Shown piece by piece: positions 48,301 through 58,519 of a stretch of 64,000 nt of DNA (positions are counted from its first letter, which is position 1; each line of letters begins with the position of its first letter). Below the pieces are notes generated by a model. The model worked only from the letters and a program-made list of their open reading frames with translations. It did not search any database and was not told the DNA's origin. Both the position numbers and the translations under genes were made by a program. The stretch comes from Taxillus chinensis (taxonomy: Eukaryota; Streptophyta; Magnoliopsida; Santalales; Loranthaceae), in contig CM042087.1 in NCBI GenBank assembly GCA_023512835.1, positions 49,627,682 through 49,691,681 on the forward strand. The letters run 5' to 3'.

Positions 48301-51300
48301 CAATAGATACACTTATTAGGAGGGTGAAACTGTGACTTTAAAAACCTCATAGTGACCAACTAACAGGTAACAAATGTGACTAGATTCAAAAATAAATAAA
48401 TAAATATAAATATGTGAATGTAAAGATAGATGTATGGTAAGACTAAGATGAATGATATTCAAAAGGAGGATATTCATTGAATTGTTGGAGTAACTCTAAC
48501 TGTTAAGATAAAAGAGAATATTTTTGTTAGTTTAGTTGTTTAGGGCGTAAGCCAATAGATACACTTATTAGGAGGAAATAAAAAATTGAGGAAAAAATAA
48601 AAAATCACTTGGTAGAGTTGGTAACAAAAATTTGAAATTATTAAATTTGAAGGAAAGAATGGTGATTTGTGTTTTGGATCAATAAGTTTTTTGTCTACTT
48701 TGGTTCATATAGTCAATCCCTTTTTTTGGGATTCATGCTTGCTAGAGCATCTCCAATGCATTAGGTAAAGGCATAGCTAAAGCTATATTTAGCTAAAAAC
48801 CTTCTCCAATGCATTAGTTAAATGAATAGTTAAAGCAAAAAAAAAACACAGCAAAATTTGGCTTTTGCTTTTGCTTTAGCCGAACATGCCATGTTACCAA
48901 ACAATTGTAGTTCTCCTCTTTACCCTCACTCCTCCATCGCTCTTCCTTTCATGCGTTCCTCCGTTCCTCCTCTCTAGTCCCCATCCCGTCGTTCCCCCGT
49001 CGCACGCCTCCCACCCCCATCCCGTCGTCCCCCGTCCCCTGCCCCCGTCCCCCCTTGCACGCGCCCTTGCCCCCTGTCCCGTCATCTTGTCGTCCCCCGT
49101 CCCCCCCTTGCACGCGCCCCGCCCTTTGTCTCGTCGTCCCCCGTCCCCGTGTTCCCCATCCCCCGCCCCCACCCCACCCCTGCGCCCCTCCCCTGTCCCG
49201 TCGTCCCCCTCTCCCCCTCGCGCGCCCCCCCCCCCCCCTCGCCCCCATCCCCTGTCGCGAGCCCCTCTGCCCCCCGTCCCTCGTTCCCCCCCTCGCGCAC
49301 CCCCATCTCCCGTTTTCCCATCACGCGCCCCCCGCCCCCATCCCCCATCGTGCGCCCCCCATCTTGTGTGCCCAATTTTCAATTAGGGAAAATTAATTGT
49401 TAAGAAAAAAATACATTATTCACCATTGGAATGATATTAGTTAAAGCTTCACTGTAGCAAGCTAAATATACATTTAGCTCATTTTAATTAGCTAGAATGA
49501 TTGGAGATGCTCTTAGTTTGATAAAATATCTTATTTTTTTACATTGTATCAATGCCTAGGGTTAAAACCGTTTTTTTTTTTTTTTGAGAAAGATATTAAT
49601 TTCTTCCCTAAGGAGTACCCTGCTCGGCAGCTGACTGGTTAATACCCTTTAACTTATCTAGTATTCCCCTACTAATTCATCCCCCATGCTTCATTCTTTT
49701 TCAATGAGATCACAATAATTTTTGAATTTTCCAACTTCATCATTTAACTCACCAAATTGGAATATGGTCCTTGAAATTCCAGTAATTAAAAAGATCTGGA
49801 GATTTCTTCATAGATTGAAGGGATCAGATGTTCTGGCTACAAAGCAGCCCTTGTTTTTGACGGTGCTACTTCAATACATTCCCAGATTCATTCGAATCTT
49901 GCTTATGTTCATAACTAAAAGGGACATAAAGCATTTTTGTTGAAACGGTTTGGGTTGGTGTTGGTGTTGTAAGCTATTTGCTATTGTACATGCTTGCTAG
50001 CCATGTAAGTGCATTATTTTTTGAATCATTGATTTGTTGACGTTTATGAATTTGATCATTTTTTAATCATTATAAGTGCGATAGAATTTTTGTTTAATTG
50101 CAAAATGTCATTGCGTTTAAAAGGAAAATTTTCTATGATGACTATTAAATCTTCTTTGTTATATAGAATGAAGTGTTGACCAAACAAAAAATAACATATA
50201 TATGCTTAGTGTTGTTGAGATGTGAATGTTAAGATGGATATGTGATAATGTCATAATGGACAAAATTCAAAATGAGGTTGTTTTATCGGAGTAGCTCCGA
50301 TTGCAGATAAGATGAAAGATAATCACTTATAGTGGTTTGGTCATTTAGGGCGTAGGTTAGTGAATGCACATGTTAGGAGGATGGAGAAATTGACATTGAA
50401 TGAGGTAAATAATCGAGAGAAAATAAAAAATAACTTATATGAAAGTGATAGCAAAAGATTTTGAAATGTTAAATTTAGAAGAAAATGGTGACCGATAGAA
50501 ATGTTTGAAAAGGAAGGATTCATGTTTTAGATCAAATACAAGCTCATATAGCTGATTCAACCTTTTTGATTTAGTTTGGTTTGTGTGGTAAAATTGAAAA
50601 CTAAAGAAACTCGGAGGGCCATATTACAAATATTAGAAATTTAAGGACCATATTGACACATAAAAAGTTCAAGGACCATATTTCAATTTGGTGAGTTAAA
50701 TGAATGATGGAGTTGGAAAATTCAAAAATTATTGTGATTTGATTGAAAAAGAGAGAAGCATGGAGGATGAATTACTAGGGGAGCAGCAGGGTGCTCCTAT
50801 GGAGGAAGTGAATCTCTTTCTTAAAAAAAAATCCTAGGTTTTTACCCTAGGCACTAATACCATGTAAAAAATAAGTTTTTTAATATATAGACATCTAGTG
50901 ACTTCTCCCTAGTTATTTATCCTACTTATTTAAATGGGCCAAACTTCTTATGCAAATTAATCTTACTGCATAAATAGTGTTGAAATCCATGAATGAACTA
51001 TTATTCTTAGGCCATAAATAGTGGCAGACACTATGGTGCTAGGGATGACAATTATGGCTCAGCTTGTCCCAACCTGTACAGATCCGAGCTATTTTTATCC
51101 GATCGGTTCTGACTTAAAAGACAACAAGACAAGCATGGGTATTGGCCGACCTGCCCTGACTTGATTTTTTTTTTTTTTAGTGTTTTAAGTAGTTTTAATT
51201 TAAAATACATGTTCCGATTTGCCCCGACTCAATCCTGTTGTGCTCTTTAGTCTCGCCCCGACCCGAACTCATCCAGAGCTGGTTTAGGTCACTCACTACC

Positions 51301-54300
51301 CGGTCATGACCTGTCTCATTGCCATTCTCTGTGGCCATTCAACTGCGAATAAATGCAGTGAAAAAACACTTAAAATTATATAACTTCAAATTCTTTGCTT
51401 GGTTTCTGCTCATTTTATGTTGAAACTGAACCTTCAACAGGACAACTACCACCATCTAAATAGTTAGTAGGCACCCCCAACTATCGAGATTCAAGAGTGT
51501 GGAAACTGCATCAACTATTCCTTGTGTATTTTTTCTCTTTACCCCCGGCAGTCATTCATTTTGATTTGGCTGCTAGAGAGTTATTGTACAATGCATTTTG
51601 ACATGGGCTTAGCTGCAGTAGGATCCTGAGTCCTGACTGACCAGAATAATTAAGATTTAACTGAAGATCGTGCTGCTCTCCACTTTTGTTTGTTATGATT
51701 ATTGCATTTGTAAAATTTTCGTTTAAGTACTTGGTAATATGCTTTGGATCTATACGAACATAGGGCTGTTTATTTCTAATGCCATTTACATGGAAACACT
51801 TAATTTATGTAATGAAGGTCATATTGCTTTTTATTTGAAGTTCCATGAGTCTGTTGATCATGCTCATGGATATGCACCGTATTGTCATTTTTATTCATAT
51901 ATTTTTTCTTTCATTTTTTTAATGAATTATCTTCAGCCATTAAATGCAATTATGTGAACATCTTAACAAGGGGCTTGAACATATTTAGAGTGAGAATATT
52001 CTTAGTTTGTGAATTAAAAAGATGTTGATGATATATTGACTTCACCTTAATGCACATGTATGGATACAAACTAGCCATTATTTTTTTGTTTTTACAGTTT
52101 GTGGTCTGGAGATTTCTTCATAGATTGAAGGGATCGGATGTTCTGGCTACAAAGCAGGCCTTGTTTTTGATAGTGCTACTTCAATACATTCCCAGATTCA
52201 TTCGAATCTTGCCTCTGTCTTCAGAACTAAAAAGGACCTCAGGCGTTTTTGCTGAAACAGCTTGGGCTGGGGCTGTAAGCTATTTGCTATTGTACATGCT
52301 TGCTAGCCATGTAAGTGTATTATTATCTTTTAATCATTGATTTATTGACATTCGTGAATTTTAGATCACTTTTTAGGCTTCCATGTACAGGTATAGAACT
52401 ATAGGTGTCTGGTGTGCTTTTCATGTTCCAAATGTGTACCTTTTTAGGGTGTTTATTTGACCTCTTTTATTACTTTTATTTTATAAAAAGGTTATATTAT
52501 ATTGAAAATATCAATCAAGCTGTCTTCTCAAAATGTAATATAGCCTTGAAACAGGAAGGCTCTCTACACTTCTGTTTTCAAAATTTGAGTATGTGTTTGG
52601 TACAAACATTTCAAGCTGTGATTTTGAATTCAAATTCAAAAAATTGTACAGTAAATAATAAAAAAATTGCTTGTTAGTCAGGATTTAAATGAGGATTCAA
52701 ATTTTAATTTGAATAAAGTGTGAGTTCGATGACTGTTTTTGAGTTCACCTTTTTAATTATTTTTGAATTCAAATTTGTACTCAAATTTTTTGTGAGATCT
52801 AGTTTATTATTGTTGGGCTCACATTACTTTTTTCTCCCGTCTTTTGTCTCTCTCCCCATGCCTTTTTTTTTTTTAATTTTACTTTATTTAAGTTTTAAAA
52901 CCAAAACTATGTACCAAATGATATTTTTTTAAATTATAATTTCAGTTATAAAACTAAAAATTTTTAATAAATATTTTTATAATATGTAATTCAAATCAGG
53001 ATTTAAACTCTAATTTTAATAAATTAAACAGTTATAAAATCAAAACAAAAAACAAAAATAGCCGCAGTTCATGTGGATTAGAGCAGACTGGACTATAAAA
53101 ATTTTAGTCTATTTCAATCGCGGTCCATTTAGGCCCGGTTTGTGTGGATCAAATTCGTGCGGACATGGACCGGTCTGTTCATCGATTTTTTTTAAATCAT
53201 GTCTTTTAAATTATTACCTACCTATCCTATCTAGTATATTGTATTTAAAGTCTAAATCTGTTAATTTTAAAATTAAATTTAGAAATATAAACTTTAAATT
53301 TTTTAAAAATAAAAATTTTAAAAAATATTTAACAAAATTTACTTATAATATTTTAAAAAATTAATAAATAAATATGGACTGGTCCGTGTCTTGATGCAAA
53401 ACGAACTAGACGAATAAATTTCTAATCCATTAAAAGTACGGGCTTGTCCGTTTAGGTCTGCTTATTTAATTTCACCCTTATTTGATTGCCACCTTGGCAT
53501 TCTAGTGGTACATTAGGTTCTTACTTTCAATAGATGGCATTGATAGCTTAAGAACTTTACTAGATTATTTGTTTGTGACACTTGGTTGGTTGTTAGGTCA
53601 TATATAAATTGTCTTTAATTTTCCATAGTAATTGTTAATGTATCTAAGAGTCAGGATATATATATAAAGAGAGAGAGAGAGGGGAATGGACGGGGGGCAA
53701 AAGACATTTGGCATTTTTGGTTTGTTGTAGGAATTATCTCACTAGTATAAAGTGATATGTTGATTAAAAAATTCATGTTGAGAAAGAAAAATTATAAAAC
53801 CAAATCAAATTAATTAGTCTTAATTCTAATAAGATAAGGTTGACTATGTGAATCTAGACAGACAAAAAGGTTTATATTTGATTCAATACACAAATCCTTT
53901 TATTTTGAATATTTCTATCGGCCATTATTCTTTTTCTTAAATTTAATAATTCCATATCCCTTGTTATTACTTTCATTTAAGTTTTTTTTTATTAATTTTT
54001 TTTTACCTTTTTTAATGACTATCTTCTTTATCATTCTAACCAATGCATATTGTCGACCTATGTCTTAAATAGCCAATTTAATGTAAATAATTTATCTTAT
54101 TTTAAATTGGAGCTACCCTAATAACACTATATAAGTATTCTCATTTTTAATATTATCCACTCTAGTCTTATTACATATTTATTTTAATATTTGTATCTTA
54201 GTAATATTGATCTTATATCATTTTTTGTAGTCTAACATTCGGTTTCATATAACAAAGATAGTTTATTAATTGTTATATATAAAACTTTTCTTTTAAGCTC

Positions 54301-57300
54301 AGTGGCATATTGCAGTCACACAAAGCTCTTGTATTTTTTCTTTTAAACCACTCAACTTTGATTGTATGGTAAACATCACTACTAATCTTTGTCTTTATGA
54401 ATTATTGACCGTAAGTACTTAAAACATTTTATGGTTGGAATCGATTACACTTTGCTTGTTATTTCTACTTTTATTAAATTTTAACTCCATATATTCACTA
54501 TCAATTTGTTTAATCTAAACCCCAGAGCTTTCAAAGTTTATTTTTATAACTCTACTTTTTTTTACCTCTTCTTTAGTCTTATCGATTAAAACAATATTAT
54601 TAGCAAAAAAAATCTTATCATACATATTTTTGGTTATCTCGTTCATTACTATGACAAAGAGGAAGGCCGATCCTTGATGCATCCTTGTTGTAATCGAAAA
54701 CTCATTCTTATATTTGTTACTAACTCTTGTTAATGCACCAAGTTGATATGTAAGTCAATAGAAAAGGTGATCCCTTTAGCATCCATATCCCTGTCTTCCA
54801 TCTAATCATTCATGGCATTTTCTAGTGTAAAAGGCAAATACATATTATAAATGATAATTAATATTTTTATTCTTATGCAATTTGTTCCTACATTAGATCC
54901 TATTCTACTTTTCCCCAATCAGCAGTCTTTTAAGCATTGTTATTCTGTTATGCAATAAATTTATTACGCTCATTACTTTGGATCTTTGCAGATTGTTGGA
55001 GCTTTCTGGTACTTCCTAGCTGTTCAGCGTAGGGATTCATGTTGGCAGAACGCATGTGATGATAGTAATGGATCATGTGATAAGCGTTTTTTGTATTGTG
55101 GCAATCAGAACATGAATAATTTTGGTAAATGGGCTAATATTAGGAATGACACACTGACTACGAATTGTGCTGTTAGTGATTCAAATTTACCATTTGATTA
55201 TGGAATCTACCAAAATGCTCTGTCATCTGGCGTTGTTGCATCCAACAAGTTTGTTTCTAAATACTGTTACTGTTTATGGTGGGGGCTACAAAATTTAAGG
55301 CAAGTAAAATTGTCTCTTATTAATTCTGCACATTTATGTTTCATTAAATTTGAAACGGTCAAGTACATACAAACTACCGTTCTTTGGTCTTGGAATCAAA
55401 TTTACCGTAAATATCTCTGGCTTTGACAAGTTAATCTTGCAAGTTGGCATATATTACGTCCTATGGATGTATGAAAAAATTACTGATGGATTTTATGGTG
55501 GACATAGAATTCTTAGGAATTAGACCCTGGATGCCCCATGCATTTGGTAAACAAAATGTTTAGGCTTCTTGGCTGATTAAAGCTGCCTTGCATATACGAA
55601 ACTAATTTGGTAAAATTCAATGTTGTAAGATTTTTTCTTTGTTTTGTGCAGCACACTTGGTCAGGGGCTTCAGACGAGCACTTATCCCGGAGAAGTTATA
55701 TTTTCCATATTACTAGCAATCTTTGGCCTCATCCTTTTTGCGCTCCTGATTGGCAACATGCAGGTTGATTTTATTGTTTGGTGATCAATTCTGCTAGTTT
55801 TTTTTGCCTTGGATTTCAATATCCTAGATATGCGTGAGGAGATGCCTTTTTTAATTAATTGCCTTGGATCTTGGAATAATGGAAGAGGATTTTTTGTAGT
55901 TACCCCCAACAAGTTAAGATAAACTACTCATGTTTAATCAGGTTTAGCTAAAACTATATCAAGATATTCTTTCCAATTAATATAGAGATTCAGTCTTCCA
56001 AGTGGGTTTAGATCTCATATTTAACTTTGCATTTTTTAATATATATATATATATATATATATTTACATTTTAAAACAGCCAAAATGCATTGCCCTTCTGA
56101 TTGTCTAACTAAAGATGATGATCTTGGGCAAGATTTGCCATTACTAAACTCTAAAACCAAGCGACTAGCTTCTGCTTGGCGATCAACATTTTCATTTTTA
56201 ATTCAATGAGTAACATATGATACGACTAAGAGCACAGGCGTCTTTTGCATATCAATCGTCTTCTGCATATATATCACTGATAGATATTTTATCCTAAGGT
56301 ATGCAACTTTGCATTGCAGGTTCAACATTTTGTTTTGTTTTTTTTTTCCACCTTAACTAAAAGAATGTAATCTTTGCACAATAATCCGCTGAAAATATCT
56401 TTTCTATTATAGCTTGCTAGTTCATGCCAGATATATATTTTAATTTTGAAAAAAAATTAGAGAAATTGACTGGACCTTGCACTAGATCAGCCTCCATGAA
56501 AATTGATGGGGTTTATGAGATAATAGGTGGCAATGTTTGAGCTTGACTCATCCTTGGCCAGTCAGTGTCTTAAATATCAATCCCATGAGTTATTGTGATA
56601 TGGACTCAGGGTCTTTTGTTATGTGTTTGGGATCCGTTGGGACATGGGTTTCCTTGGCATAAGTGATGATATCTGTTATTGAATGTGTTTTTGGGGTCCC
56701 GATACACATCCCTGTGGCCTGTACTCAGCTGCCGCTTTTCAGATGTAAAGCTACATTATATATTTGATGGCGCTGGAAGTGGTGCATGTTGTGTATCTAC
56801 TTAGGCTCACTCGATGATTTCACTTCAATGCATTCCCTAGGTCAGTGAATTTGGAGTTGCCCATATAAGCCAATTAACATTTAGCACACAACTTGAAAAT
56901 AAGAAAAATGTCTCTTTGATAACCCGCTCCTTCTATAGTGTATTTTACTTGAAGATTGGCTAATTTTGTACGCTGAGAATAAGATAGGGGGCATGTATTA
57001 TTTACAGCAGAATCATGATTGCACTGACTTGGAATGTTGTGTTACAATGACAGACATATCTTCAGTCTCTGACTATTCGACTTGAAGAGATGAGGGTAAA
57101 GAGACGTGACTCAGAGCAGTGGATGCATCATCGGTTGCTTCCACCGGATCTGAGGGAACGAGTTCGACGCTATGATCAGTACAAGTGGCTGGAGACACGA
57201 GGGGTAGATGAAGAGAATTTGGTTCACAGCTTACCAAAGGATCTCAGGAGGGATATCAAGCGGCACCTCTGTTTGGCTTTGGTTAGGAGGGTAAGTTTAT

Positions 57301-58399
57301 TTCAAGTTCATGCCATCATTCTTTTCCTCTCAATTTAGGTTAAATTAACAAAATTATTCCATTTAAAGGAAGTATGCATAATTGTTGGTTTCACATAAAT
57401 ATTCTAGTATTTCATGGAGCATACATAATAATACTGAAACAATGGTTGACGGAGCATCCTGCACTGGAGAAATTTATGATATGATGCTATAAGAGACACT
57501 TCTCTTCTGACTCCAACACACCATTTTTATTAATGCAAAAATAGTAATATTATTATTATTCAATGAAACGTTGCCTTCCCATTCTTTTCTTCATAAGAAT
57601 TTTCCAATTAATTTGTGAAGCCATTTTGTTGGCACTAAATTATATTGTTTTATCCTCAATCTGTTTTCAGGTTCCACTTTTTGAAAGCATGGATGAAAGG
57701 TTGTTGGATGCAATTTGTGAGCGATTGAAACCGAGTTTATACACACAGAGCACCTACATAGTTCGGGAAGGAGATCCAGTTGACGAGATGCTTTTTATCA
57801 TTCGTGGTCACCTTGAGAGTGTGACTACTGATGGGGGCAGGAGTGGGTTTTTCAACCGCAGCATGTTGAAAGAAGGCGATTTCTGTGGAGAGGAGCTCCT
57901 CACTTGGGCTCTGGACCCCAAATCTGGATCTAACCTGCCCTCGTCTACTCGCACTGTCAGAGCTCTAAATGAAGTTGAGGCTTTTGCACTCGAAGCTGAG
58001 GAATTGAAATTTGTGGCAGGCCAGTTCCGGCGGCTTCACAGTAGACAAGTACAACACACATTTCGGTTTTACTCACAACAGTGGCGGACCTGGGCTGCTT
58101 GCTTTATTCAGGCGGCATGGCGCCGATATTCCAAGAGGAAGATGATGGAGCTCCGGCGAAAGGAAGAAGAGGAAGATGATGAGGAGAATGAAGCTGCTGC
58201 GGCTGCTGATGGGCTGGATGCTATGAGCAGTAATGCTGGTGCGGCAGCTTCTTACAGCCTTGGTGCCACATTGTTAGCTTCCAGGTTTGCAGCAAATGCT
58301 CTTCGTGGCGTCCAGCGCTATCGCAATTCCAAGAGTGCAAGAGATTTAGTTAAGTTGCAGAAACCTCCTGAGCCTGATTTCACTGCCGACGCTGATTGA
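45355..58399 (+). CDS. CNGC: Cyclic-nucleotide-gated ion channel, CNGC5/6/9 type, 7 exons
   Basis: Exons are 45355-45413, 45806-46391, 52098-52310, 54992-55299, 55652-55763, 57054-57290 and 57671-58399. They join in frame to 747 aa. The N-terminus 'MFDCGHKSQHIGGQREKFARLDDLDS' and the end 'KLQKPPEPDFTADAD' are typical of the CNGC5/6/9 branch. Residues ~90-425 hold six membrane segments and the pore with filter GQGL (392-395). The C-linker ('RRDSEQWMHHRLLPPDLRERVRRY') is in exon 6. Exon 7 has the cyclic-nucleotide-binding domain with phosphate-binding cassette 'GDFCGEELLTWALDP' (574-588) and a calmodulin-binding IQ motif ('CFIQAAWRRY', ~649-658). Such channels carry Ca2+ and other cations across the plasma membrane in signalling. 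Intron 4 is GC-AG. Introns 2 (5.7 kb) and 3 (2.7 kb) are swollen by transposons. The ATG is chosen by the conserved MFDCG start. Confidence 0.96.
46392..47539 (+). other. CNGC intron 2, first part: AT-rich DNA
   Basis: Begins at the donor CAG|GTTTGC. AT-rich with a short repeat of AATAATTATTAAAATAAATT at about 46830-46890. No gene or definable element. Confidence 0.6.
47833..48164 (+). mobile_element. SINE-like insertion with 12-bp TSD and possible 5S rRNA-like segment
   Basis: AATATGCGAATG occurs at 47821-47832 and again at 48153-48164, bracketing a 320-bp insert that ends in AAATAAATAAAT/TA-rich tail. Removing the insert and one copy restores the LINE reading order. These are hallmarks of target-primed (SINE-type) insertion. 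The insert begins GAACTCCACAGTTAAG and continues to TCTAAGATAGGTGGC. This is similar to the middle of plant 5S rRNA (AACTCCGCAGTTAAG...CTAGGATGGGTGACC). It could be a 5'-truncated 5S-derived SINE or a Cassandra-type LTR piece. Confidence 0.5.
48072..48575 (+). repeat. ~260-bp tandem duplication across the SINE/LINE junction
   Basis: CCAACTAACAGGTAACAAAT starts at 48096 and recurs at 48356 (period 260). Homology runs from the tail of the SINE-like insert through the LINE segment ending CACTTATTAGGAGG. The copies differ at scattered positions, so the duplication followed the SINE insertion but is old. Confidence 0.8.
48745..49512. mobile_element. PIF/Harbinger-like TIR element in CNGC intron 2
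   Basis: A perfect 13-bp terminal inverted repeat, GAGCATCTCCAAT ... ATTGGAGATGCTC, is flanked by CTA on the left and TTA on the right (one mismatch from the 3-bp TTA duplication). Subterminal AGCTAAAGCTATATTTAGCTA-like blocks match those of 1536-2608. There is no transposase; the interior is a C-rich low-complexity block. Confidence 0.65.
48955..49375 (+). repeat. C-rich (CCCCCGTCC)-like low-complexity block
   Basis: About 420 bp of irregular repeats of CGTCCCCCGTCCC, GCGCCCC and CACGCGCCC, G-rich on the other strand. Long frames on both strands (proline-rich on plus, glycine/arginine-rich on minus) result from composition and are not genes. It is the cargo of the surrounding TIR element. 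Confidence 0.85.
49795..50004 (+). pseudogene. Broken duplicate of CNGC coding exon 3
   Basis: 210 bp closely matching the true exon at 52105-52310. It encodes 'WRFLHRLKGSDVLATKQPLFL' and 'LLQYIPRFIRIL', then breaks by small indels (net +4) and reaches a stop after 'KHFC'. Homology continues about 60 bp past the exon's end, including the intact donor CAT|GTAAGTG, so the copy arose from genomic DNA, not spliced RNA. The left homology stops 7 bp inside the exon, so the original acceptor is lost. It is in the sense orientation, about 2.3 kb upstream of the real exon. Confidence 0.9.
50098..50580 (+). mobile_element. Second decayed LINE RT fragment in CNGC intron 2
   Basis: A homologue of the LINE at 47560-48640, colinear and without the SINE-like insert. 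Shifted frames show 'LLYRMKC', 'VAPIADKMKDNHL', 'WFGHLGRR', 'NAHVRRMEK' and 'RIHVLDQ', the usual end of plant L1 ORF2. Many stops. It sits between the inverted-repeat arms just after the exon copy. Confidence 0.65.
51045..51340. mobile_element. hAT-like MITE in CNGC intron 2
   Basis: Ends TAGGGATGACAATTATGG and TCTCATTGCCATTCTC form imperfect inverted repeats of the common GGGATGGCAATGGG type. The interior has repeated TCGCCCCGACCCGA-like words seen in this MITE group. The 8-bp duplication is not clear. Remaining intron 2 sequence (50876-51040, 51345-52097) shows no gene. Confidence 0.45.
52588..52923. mobile_element. MITE-like insertion in CNGC intron 3
   Basis: Opens GTGTTTGGTACAAA and ends TATGTACCAAATG, inverted ends. 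The interior is AT-rich with repeated TTTTGAATTCAAAT words. Same end type as the insertion at 4385-4790. No coding. Confidence 0.5.
52924..53985 (+). other. CNGC intron 3, middle: AT-rich repeat-like DNA
   Basis: 53050-53480 is rich in words such as GGACCGGT, CGGTCCATTTAGGCC and GGACTGGTCCGTG on both strands. It resembles a non-autonomous DNA transposon, but its ends cannot be placed. A (GA)n tract lies at about 53669-53682. No gene. Confidence 0.4.
53990..54830 (-). mobile_element. Antisense LINE RT fragment in CNGC intron 3
   Basis: Read on the minus strand from 54830 downward, shifting frames give 'MHQGSA' then 'FLFVIVMNEI', 'NIVLIDKTKEEVKK' (RT region around FADDIVLIDE; here the catalytic FADD reads FANN), 'ESSGV', 'IDSEYME', then 'CDCNMPLSLKEKFY' and 'LCYMKPNV'. 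These are in the canonical order of plant L1-type ORF2. Stops and frameshifts are numerous. It is opposite in orientation to the LINE pieces in intron 2. Confidence 0.65.
55300..55651 (+). other. GC-AG intron (intron 4 of the CNGC gene)
   Basis: Exon 4 ends TTTAAG and the intron begins GCAAGT (55300-55305), the strong consensus for GC donors (AG|GCAAGT). It ends TTTGTGCAG. Joining gives ...LQNL-S-TLGQGLQTS across the pore, the conserved CNGC sequence. No GT donor gives this join. Confidence 0.88.
55764..57053 (+). other. CNGC intron 5 (1.3 kb)
   Basis: GT-AG intron with a (TA)n tract at about 56039-56061. Open frames inside (56027-56209, 55682-55912 minus) are not conserved coding sequence. 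Confidence 0.6.
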
Positions 58400-58476
58400 C
58401 ATGTGAGGATATCATTCCTTGAAATGTGTTGGTTGGATCGTTGTTTTTTTGATGCTTAGGATCTGAGGATAATATA

Positions 58477-58519
<43 letters not shown>

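Larger units (their letters stand above)
47560..48640 (+). mobile_element. Decayed LINE (non-LTR) RT fragment in CNGC intron 2
   Basis: Translated in shifting frames, this resembles the C-terminal end of plant L1-type LINE ORF2: 'DDVNH', then 'LLYGMEYWVNK', then after an insertion 'GVTPIAAKIKKNH', 'GRRPIDTLIRR'. The canonical order is DVNHRI, LYGMECWAVK, GVAPIEDKMREN, HVQRRPxDAPVRR. It is sense to the host gene, full of stops and interrupted by a SINE-like insertion (47833-48164) and a tandem duplication. Confidence 0.6.
49530..50875. repeat. Large inverted-repeat structure enclosing an exon copy and a LINE fragment
   Basis: The left arm 49530-49775 and right arm 50668-50875 are inverted copies of each other, with roughly 80% identity by eye. 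Both contain CCTAGGGT(T/A)AAAACC, ATCACAATAATTTTTGAATT, TTTAACTCACCAAATTG and ATATGGTCCTTGAA in matching order on opposite strands. Between them lie a copy of CNGC exon 3 (49795-50004) and a LINE fragment (50098-50580). They are either two opposed copies of one unknown transposon or the arms of a foldback element. Text such as 'AATATGGTCCTTGAA' is common in plant repeats. Confidence 0.8.

Noticed and set aside
48886..49396. Long overlapping open frames on both strands (proline-rich plus, glycine/arginine-rich minus)
   Set aside because: Produced by the C-rich low-complexity block; all frames stay open because the repeat lacks stop words. No domain, no codon bias.
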